DNA of 64,000 bases from assembly GCF_000196135.1 (NCBI RefSeq), contig NC_005090.1, positions 506,001 to 570,000 on the forward strand, given 5' to 3'. The first letter of the stretch is position 1; each line of letters begins with the position of its first letter. A program made the position numbers and the translations under genes. Shown piece by piece: positions 45,492-56,027 of this stretch. Under the pieces are notes generated by a model. That model saw nothing but the letters and a program-made list of their open reading frames with translations, did not search any database and was not told the DNA's origin. Source of the DNA: Wolinella succinogenes DSM 1740. GTDB taxonomy: Bacteria > Campylobacterota > Campylobacteria > Campylobacterales > Helicobacteraceae.

Positions 45492-45963
45492 GGATTCGAG
45501 AGAAAAAGAGGAGCGAGAGGGTGAGGAGCAGGAGCTTGAAGACCCACTCTGATTGAATATGCATGGAAGCAAAAGCCGAGCTCCCTGTCGCCTCTTCGCC
45601 TAATTTTTGAGCCTCAATGATATAGGGGGTGTAGTAGAGCGTGAAGAGGAAAATGCCTATTACACTAAGACCGCCAAAGAGAAGGAATGGAGGGCGTGAG
45701 GCTCCAAGTTTGAAGGCGAGAATCTCATAGGTGATAATGAAAAAAGCGGTGAAGTTGAGCAGGTAGCCAAATTTCACAAAGATTTGGGTCATAAGAATCC
45801 CTGAGTGAAACTTGGTGAGGGGAAGATCAGGGAGGTAGAACCACGCTTTAAAGATGACGGGAGCGCCAAAAACCCCTAGAGCGATAATCGCCCCGATGGT
45901 GACTCCGAGTACCCAAAGATAGAGGGTTTTAGCTAGGGGAAGGAGGAGTTTGCCTTGAAACAT
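45469..45963 (-). CDS. DUF4149-like integral membrane protein
   Basis: 164 residues, four hydrophobic segments at about 11-33, 60-83, 89-112 and 139-158. The pattern resembles DUF4149/TMEM205 proteins (an early FGAPVIFK, Pro/Gly-rich first helix). Function unknown. Convergent with the AddB-like gene and overlapping it by 23 bp. ATG start with AAGGAAAAAG. Confidence 0.65.
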   Translation of the reverse strand: MFQGKLLLPLAKTLYLWVLGVTIGAIIALGVFGAPVIFKAWFYLPDLPLTKFHSGILMTQIFVKFGYLLNFTAFFIITYEILAFKLGASRPPFLLFGGLSVIGIFLFTLYYTPYIIEAQKLGEEATGSSAFASMHIQSEWVFKLLLLTLSLLFFSRILNLLGRK

Positions 45964-46021
45964 CTTTTTCCTTTAGGATAAACTTTCTCCCATTCTAGCC
46001 CAAAAACCATTGGAGGTAACT

Positions 46022-46756
46022 TTGAAAATCTTGCTCGCCCCTAGCGAATCAAAAATTTTCCCCACCCACCAAGCCTCTAGAGCGCTTGAGTTTATTTTTC
46101 AAGGAGGAGGAGCGCGAGGGCGTACTTTGGAGGCGTATGAGGAGTGGATGAGGCAGGGTAGCGAGGCGGAGATTTTGCGTCTTTGGGGGCAGAAACGCCT
46201 AGAGCTAGAGGCACTTGGTTTTTGCCAGAATCTTGCGCACTCCCCAAGGGAGAAGGCGATTAGACTCTATAATGGCGTAGCCTTTAAGGCGCTTGAGTAT
46301 GAGACGCTTCCTTTGGAGGCGCAAGAGTGGGTGGATCATTCGACATTAATCTTCTCCAATCTCTTTGGAATCATCCTTGCCAAAGAAGAGATTCCCTACT
46401 ATCGGCTTAAACAGGGGAGTAGCTGGGAGGGATTTGAGACTCGACGCTATCATCAGGCGTTTGAAGCGGAGCTTTTGGAGTGGCTAGGGGATGAGGTCAT
46501 TGTCGATCTTCGTGCTGAGTTTTATCATGCCAGCTTTACCCCTTTAAGCCCCACCTATCGCCCCCTCTTCTACCAAAGAGGCAAAAAGGTGAGCCACTAC
46601 GCCAAGCATTATCGTGGGCGCTTTTTGCGTCAGCTAGCCCTCAGGGGCGAAGAGGCGCTCTATGGGCGGAATATCCTAGAAGAAGAAGGGGTGTTACTCA
46701 AAGGAATCTCAGTGAAGCAAAACCTCCATTTGATGGAGTTTGAGCTACTTCATTGA
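46022..46756 (+). CDS. yaaA: YaaA/DUF328 peroxide-stress protein
   Basis: 244 residues from a TTG preceded by GGAGG. LLAPSESKIF at the N-terminus, the AIRLYNGVAFKALEYETL signature and the C-terminal RGRFLRQLAL fit the YaaA family, which limits free iron and damage under peroxide stress in E. coli. Stands alone; no regulator site is seen. Confidence 0.85.
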   Translation: MKILLAPSESKIFPTHQASRALEFIFQGGGARGRTLEAYEEWMRQGSEAEILRLWGQKRLELEALGFCQNLAHSPREKAIRLYNGVAFKALEYETLPLEAQEWVDHSTLIFSNLFGIILAKEEIPYYRLKQGSSWEGFETRRYHQAFEAELLEWLGDEVIVDLRAEFYHASFTPLSPTYRPLFYQRGKKVSHYAKHYRGRFLRQLALRGEEALYGRNILEEEGVLLKGISVKQNLHLMEFELLH

Positions 46757-46779
46757 GTTGGGTCTAAAGTTTCTTAAGA

Positions 46780-46785
46780 TACAAT
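46780..46785 (+). promoter_or_regulatory. Candidate -10 element (TACAAT) for pycB
   Basis: TACAAT in AAGATACAATCAAG, 56 bp before the pycB ATG. Same string as before ffh and the M48 gene. Confidence 0.45.
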
Positions 46786-46840
46786 CAAGCCGCAGTTTTC
46801 CAAACGCAATTCTATTTCCCTCACCAAATGGAGCGAACTC

Positions 46841-48646
46841 ATGGTAAAAATCACTGAAAACAGCTTGCGGGACGGTCATCAATCCCTTCTAGCGACAAGA
46901 ATGCGCACAGAGGATATGGTCGAAGCCGCCAAGCTTTTGGAGCAAGTTGGATTCCACAGCGTTGAGGCTTGGGGTGGGGCGACCTACGACACCTGTCTGC
47001 GCTACCTCAAAGAGGACCCTTTTGAGCGCCTTGCGACCTTCAAAGCGATCTTTCAAAAGACCCCTATTCAGATGCTCCTTCGAGGTCAAAATCTCATCGG
47101 TTATCGTCACTATGCCGATGACACCGTGAGAGAGTTCATCCGACTCTCCGCCCTTCATGGCGTGGATATCTTCCGAATCTTTGACGCGCTCAATGATATT
47201 CGTAACCTTGAGGTCTCCATTGAGGAGGTGAAAAAGCAGGGCAAACACGCTCAAGGGGCGATTAGCTACACTGTCTCCCCTGTGCACACCACAGCAGGGT
47301 TTGTTGAGTATGCCAAGGAGCTGGTGAAGCGAGGATGCGACAGCGTCTGCATTAAAGACATGGCAGGGCTCATCACGCCTATGGCGGCGTTTGAGTTGGT
47401 GAAGGCGCTCAAAGAGAGCCTCTCTGTGCCCGTGCAGTTTCACTCTCACTCGACCGCAGGTTTTGCGTTTGGTTCTCACCTCAAAGCCGTCGAGGCAGGA
47501 GCGGATATTCTTGATCTTAGCAACTCTGCCCTAGCGGAGGGGACGAGCCACCCTTGCGCCCAGTCCATGGTGGCGGCACTTGCGGGGACTCCTTATGACA
47601 CCAAGCTCAATCTAGAGCCCATGGAGCAGGCGGCGGAGATTTTGAAGCGCCATCGAAGAAAATATAAGAAGTTCGAATCTGAATACAATCAGATTGACAC
47701 GCGAGTTTTGGTGAGCCAGATTCCTGGAGGGATGATCTCCAATATGGCCAATCAGCTCAAAGAGCAAAACGCCCTCAACCGCATGGATGAGGTGTTGCGT
47801 GAGATTCCTAAGGTGCGAGAAGATTTTGGTTTCCCTCCTTTGGTGACCCCCTCTAGCCAGATCGTGGGCACTCAAGCGGTGCTCAATGTCCTTATGGGAG
47901 AGCGATATAAGACGATCACCACCGAGACGAGAAATCTTGTTCGTGGCCTTTATGGCAAGAGCCCCGCGCCCATTAGCGAAGCGCTCAAGGCAAAGATTCT
48001 AAGTGAGGGCGAGACACTCATTGAGACACGCCCTGCGGATAGTTTAGAGCCTGAGATGGAGAGGGCAAAAGCGGAGAGTGTGGAGTTTGCTAAAAACGAA
48101 ACGGATGTGATCTCCTATGCCATTTTTGGTGCGATGGCCAAGAGCTTCCTCGTAGAGCGTAACGAGGGCAAGCTTGCGCCTGAGCCTTTGACACTCTTTG
48201 AAGATTATGGGCATGAGCCTTTGGCTAAGGAGTTCACTGTGACCGTGCATGGTGAACAGTATCAGGTTAAGATCGAAGGCAGCGGCACCAAAGAGGAGGG
48301 GCTTCGACCCTTCTTTGTGCGCGTGGATGGCGAACTCAAAGAGGTTTTTGTCGAATCCAACGAGGGTGCAGGTGGAGCGAGTGCTTCTTCTGCGAGCACT
48401 AAAAAAAGCGGTGGTCTTCCCCACGCCACTAAACAGGGGCACATCATCTCTCCGATGCCGGGCACTCTAGCCAAGATTAAAGTGAAAGTCGGAGATTTGG
48501 TGAAGGCGGGCGATACGCTAGCGGTCGTGGAGGCGATGAAAATGGAAAACGAGGTGCTCTCCACTATAGATGGCACCGTGAAGGAGATTTATGCCGAGGA
48601 GGGGACGAGCGTCTCCAATAATGTAGCGATCATGCTTATCGGCTAA
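46841..48646 (+). CDS. pycB: Pyruvate carboxylase subunit B (biotin carboxyltransferase) or OadA-like
   Basis: 601 residues. N-terminal HMGL-like carboxyltransferase domain (ENSLRDGHQSLLATRMRTED at the start, metal His pair in FHSHSTAG), a conserved carboxylase domain, an Ala/Ser linker (about 507-525) and a biotinyl domain with VEAMKMENEV, the biotinylated Lys. In Campylobacter the same subunit pairs with a separate PycA. OadB/OadG are not adjacent, so pyruvate carboxylase is preferred over oxaloacetate decarboxylase. Confidence 0.85.
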   Translation: MVKITENSLRDGHQSLLATRMRTEDMVEAAKLLEQVGFHSVEAWGGATYDTCLRYLKEDPFERLATFKAIFQKTPIQMLLRGQNLIGYRHYADDTVREFIRLSALHGVDIFRIFDALNDIRNLEVSIEEVKKQGKHAQGAISYTVSPVHTTAGFVEYAKELVKRGCDSVCIKDMAGLITPMAAFELVKALKESLSVPVQFHSHSTAGFAFGSHLKAVEAGADILDLSNSALAEGTSHPCAQSMVAALAGTPYDTKLNLEPMEQAAEILKRHRRKYKKFESEYNQIDTRVLVSQIPGGMISNMANQLKEQNALNRMDEVLREIPKVREDFGFPPLVTPSSQIVGTQAVLNVLMGERYKTITTETRNLVRGLYGKSPAPISEALKAKILSEGETLIETRPADSLEPEMERAKAESVEFAKNETDVISYAIFGAMAKSFLVERNEGKLAPEPLTLFEDYGHEPLAKEFTVTVHGEQYQVKIEGSGTKEEGLRPFFVRVDGELKEVFVESNEGAGGASASSASTKKSGGLPHATKQGHIISPMPGTLAKIKVKVGDLVKAGDTLAVVEAMKMENEVLSTIDGTVKEIYAEEGTSVSNNVAIMLIG

Positions 48647-48650
48647 TTCC

Positions 48651-49919
48651 ATGGAAGGGGTGCTTAGCGTCAGCGAGCTAAATATCCAAGTCAAATCATT
48701 GCTGGAGGCGACTTTTCTTCAAGTCGCCGTGAGGGGTGAGGTGAGCAATCTCACCTACCACACCAGCGGCCACATCTATCTCACTCTCAAAGATTCCTCC
48801 TCTTCTATCCGTGCCGTGCTTTTTAAAGGCAATGCCTCACGCCTCAAATTTCGTCTCGAAAATGGAATGGATGTGACGCTTTATGGGGGGCTTGGGGTCT
48901 ATACGCCTAGGGGTGAATATCAGATCATCGCCCAAAATGCTGAGCCAACAGGCGTGGGAAGCTTGGCTTTGGCCTTTGAACAGCTCAAAAAGGAGCTTGC
49001 CGCACTTGGCTATTTTGACCCCGCGCACAAAAAACCCCTCCCCCCCTTTCCCTCCACGATCGCCCTCCTCACCTCCGCCACAGGAGCCGCCTTGCAAGAT
49101 ATGCTCCGTGTGGCGACTAAGCGATGGCCTTTGGTCAAAATCATAGGGTTGAACACCTTGGTGCAGGGAGAGGGAGCCAAAGAATCGATTGCTAAAAATA
49201 TCGCCTACGCCGATTCTCTTGGAGTGGATGTGATTGTGGTGGGGCGCGGAGGCGGAAGCTTGGAGGATTTGTGGGCGTTTAACGAGCGAATTGTGGCCGA
49301 GGCGATCTATCACGCCAAGACCCCGATCGTCTCGGCGGTGGGGCATGAGGTGGATGTCGTCATTAGCGACTTTGTCGCTGATTTGCGCGCACCCACTCCC
49401 TCAAGTGCTATGGAGCTTATCCTCCCTGATTGCTCCGAATGGCTCATACGACTGGATGGATTCTTGGATGAGTTTCGCCGTGCCTTCAATCGAATCCTCC
49501 AAAAGAGGGAATCGGAGCTCAAATCCCTCCAAGATTCTCTAGATCGCCTCTCTTTGGCGGCGCGTCTTAAAGAGAGAGAATCAAGAATCAAAGAGCTCTG
49601 GAGTAGCCTCAATCAGGCGATGCGCCATCAACTTCGCCGCCAAGAATCACAGCTAGAGCCATGGCGTGGAAGGTTTGAGGGGGCTTGGGAGATGCTATGG
49701 CGTTTTAAAACGCAGGAGGTGGCGGGCTATATAGAGCGCTACAAGGAAGCTGATCCTCTCAAATGGTGTCACAAAGGCTACGCGCAGGTGGTTTCCCATA
49801 AAGAGGTGAAGACGCTAGAGGCGCTAGAGAGGGATGAGGTTTTTGAGCTTCTAGATGGGAAGTGGAGAGTGCAGGCTAAAGTGTTAGAGAAAGAGAAGAT
49901 GGGGATTAGGGATGTTTAA
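48651..49919 (+). CDS. xseA: Exodeoxyribonuclease VII large subunit
   Basis: 422 residues. N-terminal OB fold (LEATFLQVAVRGEVSNLTYH), catalytic domain with VGRGGGSLEDLWAFN and PIVSAVGHEVDV, a coiled-coil region and a closing beta segment. Degrades single-stranded DNA to oligonucleotides with XseB, which is not here. Begins 5 bp after pycB. Confidence 0.96.
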   Translation: MEGVLSVSELNIQVKSLLEATFLQVAVRGEVSNLTYHTSGHIYLTLKDSSSSIRAVLFKGNASRLKFRLENGMDVTLYGGLGVYTPRGEYQIIAQNAEPTGVGSLALAFEQLKKELAALGYFDPAHKKPLPPFPSTIALLTSATGAALQDMLRVATKRWPLVKIIGLNTLVQGEGAKESIAKNIAYADSLGVDVIVVGRGGGSLEDLWAFNERIVAEAIYHAKTPIVSAVGHEVDVVISDFVADLRAPTPSSAMELILPDCSEWLIRLDGFLDEFRRAFNRILQKRESELKSLQDSLDRLSLAARLKERESRIKELWSSLNQAMRHQLRRQESQLEPWRGRFEGAWEMLWRFKTQEVAGYIERYKEADPLKWCHKGYAQVVSHKEVKTLEALERDEVFELLDGKWRVQAKVLEKEKMGIRDV

Positions 49920-49932
49920 AGGAGTGATGAGG

Positions 49933-51768
49933 ATGAAGGGATTTTCGTGGGGCGTGTTGTGGCTTTTTCTTTGTGCGGGAGGCTTGGAGTTTGCGTTTGC
50001 ATCGACTTTTAGCGACAAAGGGTTTTCGCTGAGCGGTGAGGTTAAATATAAAGAGTTGAAGTATTTTGACTATGTCAATCCTGAAGCACCCAAAGGAGGA
50101 GCGATCAAGCGCTATGAGATTGGAGGTTTTGACACGCTCAACGCCTTTGCGCTCAAAGGGACGCCAGCGGATGGCTTGGAGCTTCTTTATGACACGCTCA
50201 CGGTGCATTCCGAGGATGAGCCTTTTAGTGAATACGGGTTGGTCGCGGAGCGAATTCAGCGCGCCAAAGACAATAGCTTTGTGATCTTTCATCTCAATAA
50301 AAACGCTCGATTCCATGATGGCAACCCTATCACTGCTTTTGATGTGGAGTTTAGCTTCAACACCCTTATAGGAACGGGAAACCCCGCCATTAAGCGCTAC
50401 TATGAGGATGTCAAAGAGGTGGTGGTGGTTGATAAATACACCGTCAAATTCAACTTCTCCAACAAAGAGAATCGAGAGCTTCCTCTTATTCTTGGACAGC
50501 TAAGAATCCTCCCTAAGCACTTCTATGAGAATCGTCCCTTTGGCGAGAATCCTCTGGAGATTCCCCTAGGAAGCGGACCGTATAGGATTCTCTCTTTTGA
50601 GACGGGTAAAGAGATCGTCTATGAGCGAGTCAAAGATTATTGGGCCCAAAAGCACCCCACGCGCCTTGGCTATTTCAATTTTGATCGTGTGGCTTATGAA
50701 TATTATAAGGATGAGACGGTGGCCTTGGAGGCGTTTAAGGCGGGAGCCTATGATTTTCGCCAAGAGAGCGCTGCGAAGACATGGGCGCTAGGGTATGAGG
50801 GCGAGCCGCTCAAAAAAAAGCAGATCATCAAAGAGGAGATCGCCCACTCTCTGCCTAGCGGAATGCAGGGCTATTTTTTCAACACACGCCGTGATCTCTT
50901 CAAGGATATTCGCGTTAGGGAGGCGCTCTCTTACGCGTTTGATTTTGAGTGGAGCAACAAGAATCTCTTCTTTGGGCAATACACCCGCACCAAGAGTTTT
51001 TTTGACAACTCTGAGCTGGCCTCTTTTGGCACCCCTTCACCCCAAGAGCGCGAATGGCTTACCCCTTTTAAAGAGCAGCTTCCCGAGGGAATCTTTGATC
51101 AGCCTTTCACCCTGCCCACCACCAAAGGTGATGGAAATATCCGTCCCCAGCTAAAAAGAGCTCAGCAGCTCCTCAAAGAGGCGGGCTATGAGATTAAAAA
51201 TAAGAAATTGATTCACACCACCACAGGTCAACCCTTTGTCTTTGAGCTTTTGCTGCTCTCTCCAGCGATGGAGCGAGTCGCTCTCCCCTTCAAGCGAAAT
51301 CTCGCCACACTGGGAATCGAGATGAAGATTCGCACCATCGACCTCACTCAATACATCAATCGACTTCGAGAGTTTGACTATGACATGATCGTGGGCGTCA
51401 TCGGGCAGTCCCTCTCGCCTGGGAATGAGCAGCGCTACTACTGGCACTCCAGCTCCAAAGATGAGCGAGGAAGCAAAAACTATGCAGGAATTGACCATCC
51501 CGCTGTGGATCGCCTTGTGGAGATGGTGGTCAATGCCAAGGATCGAAGAGAACTAGTGGATTACACGCGCGCTTTGGATCGGGTCTTGCTCTGGAATCAT
51601 TATGTCATTCCTCACTTTCACAATCGCACCTTCCGCGTTGCCCACTGGAATCGCTTCTCTCGTCCCAACATCTCCCCTCTGTATGGATTGGGATTTTGGA
51701 CTTGGTGGGTCGATCCGCAAAAAGAGGAAGAGCTACTCAAAGCGCGTCCTGCGCTAAAGAGGCGGTGA
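49933..51768 (+). CDS. yejA: Peptide ABC transporter substrate-binding protein, YejA-like
   Basis: 611 residues from ATG 49933, with AAAGGAG eight bases upstream. Signal peptide ([17 protein letters not shown]), then an SBP_bac_5 fold: [20 protein letters not shown] at the start, [14 protein letters not shown] and [14 protein letters not shown]. The length and N-terminus match YejA of the oligopeptide/microcin C importer. First of five coupled genes. Confidence 0.88.
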   Translation: MKGFSWGVLWLFLCAGGLEFAFASTFSDKGFSLSGEVKYKELKYFDYVNPEAPKGGAIKRYEIGGFDTLNAFALKGTPADGLELLYDTLTVHSEDEPFSEYGLVAERIQRAKDNSFVIFHLNKNARFHDGNPITAFDVEFSFNTLIGTGNPAIKRYYEDVKEVVVVDKYTVKFNFSNKENRELPLILGQLRILPKHFYENRPFGENPLEIPLGSGPYRILSFETGKEIVYERVKDYWAQKHPTRLGYFNFDRVAYEYYKDETVALEAFKAGAYDFRQESAAKTWALGYEGEPLKKKQIIKEEIAHSLPSGMQGYFFNTRRDLFKDIRVREALSYAFDFEWSNKNLFFGQYTRTKSFFDNSELASFGTPSPQEREWLTPFKEQLPEGIFDQPFTLPTTKGDGNIRPQLKRAQQLLKEAGYEIKNKKLIHTTTGQPFVFELLLLSPAMERVALPFKRNLATLGIEMKIRTIDLTQYINRLREFDYDMIVGVIGQSLSPGNEQRYYWHSSSKDERGSKNYAGIDHPAVDRLVEMVVNAKDRRELVDYTRALDRVLLWNHYVIPHFHNRTFRVAHWNRFSRPNISPLYGLGFWTWWVDPQKEEELLKARPALKRR

Positions 51769-51772
51769 GAGC

Positions 51773-52849
51773 TTGGGCGCTTATATCTTCAAGCGACTTT
51801 TGCTCATTCTCCCTACGCTCTTTGGCATCATCACACTCAACTTTTTTATCATTCAAGCAGCACCTGGAGGACCCGTGGAGCAGATGCTAGCCAAGCTAGA
51901 GCATATCCAAGGGGGAGCACAAGAGCGAATCTCCTCTAGCTCTAGCGAGGTGAGCCTGAGTGTTTCGGGGCAATATCGCGGCTCCAAGGGCTTGGATGAG
52001 AGGTTGATCAAAGAGATTGAGAAGCTCTATGGCTTTGATAAACCCCTCCATGAGCGCTATTTTCTGATGCTTAAAAACTACCTTGTCTTTGATTTGGGGG
52101 AGAGCTTCTATCGCCAAAAAAGAGTGGTGGAGCTGGTGGTGGAGCGCCTCCCTGTCTCTATTTCTCTCGGGGTTTGGAGCACGATTCTTATCTATCTCAT
52201 CTCCATCCCCTTAGGAATCAAGAAAGCCGTGAGACATGGGAGCTCTTTTGATGTGGGAAGTAGCTTCATCATTGTCCTTGGGAGCGCGATTCCCGTCTTT
52301 CTCTTTGCCATCGTGCTGATTATCTTCTTGGCAGGCGGAAGCTATTTGCAGCTCTTTCCGCTTCGAGGATTGGTGAGCGAAGGGTTTGAGGGGTTGAGTC
52401 TGGGGGGTAAGATTTTGGATTATCTTTGGCATATCACTCTGCCTGTCGCCTCTTTGACGATTGGAGGGTTTGCCTCACTCACCCTCCTAACCAAAAACTC
52501 TTTTCTCGAAGAGATCAATAAGCAGTATGTCTTCACGGCGCGCGCCAAGGGGGCGAGTGAGCGAAAAATTCTTTATGGTCATGTCTTTAGAAATGCGATG
52601 CTTATCGTTGTTTCAGGTTTTCCCGCTGCTTTCATTGGGATGTTTTTTGCAGGCTCTCTTTTGGTGGAGATCGTTTTTTCACTCGATGGGTTGGGCCTTT
52701 TGGGGTATGAATCCACGCTCAATCGAGACTACCCTGTGATGTTTGGCACGCTCTATATTTTCACCCTCATTGGGCTCATCACCACGCTTATTAGTGACCT
52801 TGTCTATACGCTCATTGACCCAAGAATCGACTTTGAGAGGCGCGCATGA
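51773..52849 (+). CDS. yejB: Peptide ABC transporter permease, YejB-like
   Basis: 358 residues from a TTG. Starts [20 protein letters not shown], the DppB/YejB N-terminus, with six predicted membrane helices and the EAA-type loop [20 protein letters not shown]. The long periplasmic segment after helix 1 is typical of YejB. Overlaps yejE by 4 bp. Confidence 0.9.
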   Translation: MGAYIFKRLLLILPTLFGIITLNFFIIQAAPGGPVEQMLAKLEHIQGGAQERISSSSSEVSLSVSGQYRGSKGLDERLIKEIEKLYGFDKPLHERYFLMLKNYLVFDLGESFYRQKRVVELVVERLPVSISLGVWSTILIYLISIPLGIKKAVRHGSSFDVGSSFIIVLGSAIPVFLFAIVLIIFLAGGSYLQLFPLRGLVSEGFEGLSLGGKILDYLWHITLPVASLTIGGFASLTLLTKNSFLEEINKQYVFTARAKGASERKILYGHVFRNAMLIVVSGFPAAFIGMFFAGSLLVEIVFSLDGLGLLGYESTLNRDYPVMFGTLYIFTLIGLITTLISDLVYTLIDPRIDFERRA

Positions 52850-53865
52850 GAGAGATGACTAGACGCCGTTTGGAGGTTTTCAAAAGCAACAGGCGCGCCT
52901 ACTATTCGGCCTATCTTCTGCTTTTCTTGGTGCTCCTCTCGCTTTTAGCGCCCCTGATTGCCAATGATAAGCCGCTTTTGGTTCGCTATGAGGGGCGATT
53001 TTACTTCCCGATTCTCAAGGCCTACAGTGAGACCACCTTTGGAGGGGATTTTGAGACACCAGCCAACTACAAAGACCCCTATGTGGAGGAGCTTATCCTT
53101 GCCAAAGAGGGGAGGGTGGTGTGGCCTTTGGTGCGCTACCGCTATGACACCATCAACTATGATCTCAAAGCCCCCGCCCCCACGCCTCCTGATGATCATA
53201 ACTGGCTGGGAACGGATGATCAGGGGAGGGATGTGCTGGCGCGCCTCATCTATGGCTATAGTGTATCTTTGGCATTTGGTTTTTTGCTCACGATCCTAAG
53301 CTCTCTGGTGGGGGTCGCCGTGGGCGCGATGCAAGGCTACTACGGGGGTAAGGTTGATCTTTTGGGGCAGCGATTCATCGAGATATGGTCGGGGATGCCG
53401 ATGCTCTTTTTGCTCATCATCCTCTCTAGCTTCGTGGAGGCGAGCTTCTTTTGGCTTCTTGGAATCATGCTTCTCTTCTCTTGGATGAGCTTGGTGGGAG
53501 TGGTGAGGGCAGAGTTTTTACGTGGAAGGAATCTCGAATATGTCCGCTCTGCTAAGGCGCTTGGGGTGAGTCATGGGGTGATTATGCGCCGCCATATCCT
53601 GCCCAATGCGATGGTGGCGACTCTCACCTTTTTGCCCTTTGTGATGAGCGGCTCCATTGCCACGCTCACCTCGCTTGATTTTCTAGGGTTTGGGCTCCCT
53701 AGCGGAGCCCCCTCGCTGGGTGAGCTTTTAGCGCAGGGCAAACAGAATCTCCATGCTCCTCATTTGGGGCTTTGTGCCTTTTTCTCTATCGCCTTTTTGC
53801 TCTCGATTCTTGTTTTTGTGGGCGAGGGGTTGAGGGATGCGTTTGACCCGAGGCTCTCTTTATGA
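52846..53865 (+). CDS. yejE: Peptide ABC transporter permease, YejE-like
   Basis: 339 residues. The N-terminal helix is followed by a YejE-type insert ending [20 protein letters not shown], then the permease core with the EAA loop [20 protein letters not shown]. Partner of YejB in the membrane. Overlaps yejF by 4 bp. Confidence 0.9.
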   Translation: MREMTRRRLEVFKSNRRAYYSAYLLLFLVLLSLLAPLIANDKPLLVRYEGRFYFPILKAYSETTFGGDFETPANYKDPYVEELILAKEGRVVWPLVRYRYDTINYDLKAPAPTPPDDHNWLGTDDQGRDVLARLIYGYSVSLAFGFLLTILSSLVGVAVGAMQGYYGGKVDLLGQRFIEIWSGMPMLFLLIILSSFVEASFFWLLGIMLLFSWMSLVGVVRAEFLRGRNLEYVRSAKALGVSHGVIMRRHILPNAMVATLTFLPFVMSGSIATLTSLDFLGFGLPSGAPSLGELLAQGKQNLHAPHLGLCAFFSIAFLLSILVFVGEGLRDAFDPRLSL

Positions 53866-55439
53866 ATCTATTGGAAGTTAAATCACTAAAAGCCCGTTTC
53901 AAGCGGGGAGGATTTGCCCTTGAATCGGTCAATTTGACGCTCAAAAAAGGCGAGTGTGTCTCGATTGTGGGAGAGAGCGGGAGCGGGAAGTCATTCCTTG
54001 CACAGCTCATCGTGCGCCTCTTCCCCCAGGGGAGCGTGGAGGTGGAAGAGGGGGAGATTCTTTTTTTGGGGGAGAATCTCTTGGACTTTTCCCAAGAGCG
54101 CCTAGAGGGGGTTAGAGGGAGTGAAATCGGCTTTGTTTTTCAAGAGCCGCTCATCTCGCTCAACCCTCTCCATACCATTGAAAAACAGCTGGCCGAGGCG
54201 ATTTTGCTTCACCGCTCGCTCTCTAGAGAGGAGCTTAAGAGAGAGATTGGCGCGCTCTATGCTTCTGTTGGGCTAGAGGCGCTAAAAGGGCGTGCGAAAA
54301 TCTATCCCCATGAGCTAAGCGGCGGCCAGCGTCAGCGCGTGATGATCGCCATGGCACTAGCCAACTCTCCCAAGCTTTTGATTGCGGATGAGCCGACCAC
54401 AGCGTTGGATGTGAGCGTGCAGAAGCAGATACTCGACCTCCTCTTTAGGCTCAAAGAGGAGCGGGGAGTCTCGCTCCTTCTTATTAGCCACGACCTAGGG
54501 GTGGTGCGCCACTATGCCGATAAAGTCTATGTGATGAAGGGGGGCAAAGTGGTCGAATCGGCTTCCAAAGAGGAGCTCTTCGCCCATCCCAAGCACCCCT
54601 ACACCCAAGCCCTCCTCTCTTCTCTCCATCTCCCTCTTAAAGAATCCCCTCCCTCTAGGGGTGAGATTCTCTTGGAGGCGGAGAATCTGGATCTCTCTTT
54701 TGTGCTAAAGAAGGATTGGCTAGGTCGTCCCAAGGAGTATTTGAGGGCGCTCTCCTCCATCTCTTTGAGGCTTCGCGAAGGAGAGAATCTAGGAATCGTT
54801 GGAGAGAGCGGGAGCGGGAAGAGCACGCTTGCGCTTGCGCTTTGCAAGCTCCTCTCTTTTGAAGGTCGATTGAGGATGGGTCATGAAGAGATGGCCAAGA
54901 TGGAAGAATCGCGCTTTCGCCCTTTTCGCTCCATGATTCAGATCGTATTCCAAGACCCTTATGGCTCTTTGAGTCCGCGCTTAAGTATAGAGGAGATTTT
55001 ACGCGAGGGATTAGAGGTGCACTTTCCCGCCCAAAAGGAGAGTTTTGAGAGGCGAATCATTGAGGCGCTGGAGGGAGTAGGGCTAGAGAGCTCCTATCGC
55101 TATCGCTATCCCAATGAGCTAAGCGGCGGTCAGCGCCAGCGGGTCGCCATTGCTCGTGCTCTTATTTTGAGACCTAAAATATTGATTTTGGATGAGCCAA
55201 CCAGTGCGCTGGATCGAAGCATTGAGCATCAAGTGGTCGCGCTTTTGCTTGAGCTCCAAAAACGCTACAACCTCACCTATCTCTGCATCAGCCATGATCT
55301 AAGGGTGATTGGGGCCTTGAGCGATAGGGTGGCGGTGATGAAAGGCGGTAGGCTTATCGAGGAGGGTGAAACCTCTTTGATTCTTCAATCCCCCACCCAC
55401 CCCTATACTCAAGAGCTCATCGGCTCTCTCCTCTTATGA
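53862..55439 (+). CDS. yejF: Peptide ABC transporter, duplicated ATP-binding protein, YejF-like
   Basis: 525 residues with two complete ABC domains. Walker A GESGSGKS occurs in each (near residues 38 and 311), the ABC signature LSGGQRQRV occurs twice, and Walker B LLIADEP and ILILDEP. The fused form is that of YejF, which energises import of peptides. Coupled to both neighbours. Confidence 0.94.
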   Translation: MNLLEVKSLKARFKRGGFALESVNLTLKKGECVSIVGESGSGKSFLAQLIVRLFPQGSVEVEEGEILFLGENLLDFSQERLEGVRGSEIGFVFQEPLISLNPLHTIEKQLAEAILLHRSLSREELKREIGALYASVGLEALKGRAKIYPHELSGGQRQRVMIAMALANSPKLLIADEPTTALDVSVQKQILDLLFRLKEERGVSLLLISHDLGVVRHYADKVYVMKGGKVVESASKEELFAHPKHPYTQALLSSLHLPLKESPPSRGEILLEAENLDLSFVLKKDWLGRPKEYLRALSSISLRLREGENLGIVGESGSGKSTLALALCKLLSFEGRLRMGHEEMAKMEESRFRPFRSMIQIVFQDPYGSLSPRLSIEEILREGLEVHFPAQKESFERRIIEALEGVGLESSYRYRYPNELSGGQRQRVAIARALILRPKILILDEPTSALDRSIEHQVVALLLELQKRYNLTYLCISHDLRVIGALSDRVAVMKGGRLIEEGETSLILQSPTHPYTQELIGSLLL

Positions 55440-55957
55440 AGCGCTGGCTTTTCGCGCTACTCTTGGCGCTTGGCGGATTGAAGGCGTATGAGGCGCCACT
55501 CTCGCTATCAGCCATCCTCAAAGAGGTGCACCAAGCCGCGCTCTTCACCCTCTATGCCCCCTCTTATGGCTATCTCTACTGCTCGCTCTATGGGGCGGTT
55601 GCTCCTTTGTACACTGATAGCGATTCTCCTTGTCAGATCGATCCCAAAAAGGCAAGGGAGATGCGCTACCATGCGAGGAATTTCACCCTGAGGCAGCTTT
55701 ATATGGAGCAGCAGTATCGCTTAGGTTATGTGCAGGGATTTTGCCTTCTCCAAGCGGGCGCCCATCTCTTTAATGCGACTCTTATCAAGGAGGGCTACGC
55801 GGTGGCGCAAAACAGTGAAACTAGCGGTGAGAGCGAACTTTTGCGCGGAGAGCTCTTTAGGCTCGAAGAGATCGCAAGACGCGAGCAAAAAGGATTGTGG
55901 AAAGAGTGGAAAGAGGAGATGGAGTGCCTTTCGTTGATTGCCAATTCGAGGCGGTAG
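55436..55957 (+). CDS. Exported protein, degenerate thermonuclease-like fold
   Basis: 173 residues with a signal peptide (MKRWLFALLLALGGLKAYEA). The middle resembles staphylococcal-nuclease-like proteins: ARNFTLRQLYMEQQYRLGY, then NATLIKEGYAVAQNS, and a Lys/Trp helix (REQKGLWKEWKEE). The GIDAPE-type motif reads GAVAPLYTD, so a catalytic Glu appears lost. Coupled to yejF by a 4-bp overlap. The fold is inferred; activity is doubtful. Confidence 0.5.
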   Translation: MKRWLFALLLALGGLKAYEAPLSLSAILKEVHQAALFTLYAPSYGYLYCSLYGAVAPLYTDSDSPCQIDPKKAREMRYHARNFTLRQLYMEQQYRLGYVQGFCLLQAGAHLFNATLIKEGYAVAQNSETSGESELLRGELFRLEEIARREQKGLWKEWKEEMECLSLIANSRR

Positions 55958-56027
55958 GGAGTGTAGATAGTGAATTGGCTGGCTTTTTCTTGTATGGGGC
56001 GTAAGAGTAGGAAAGAGCTCTTTTGAG

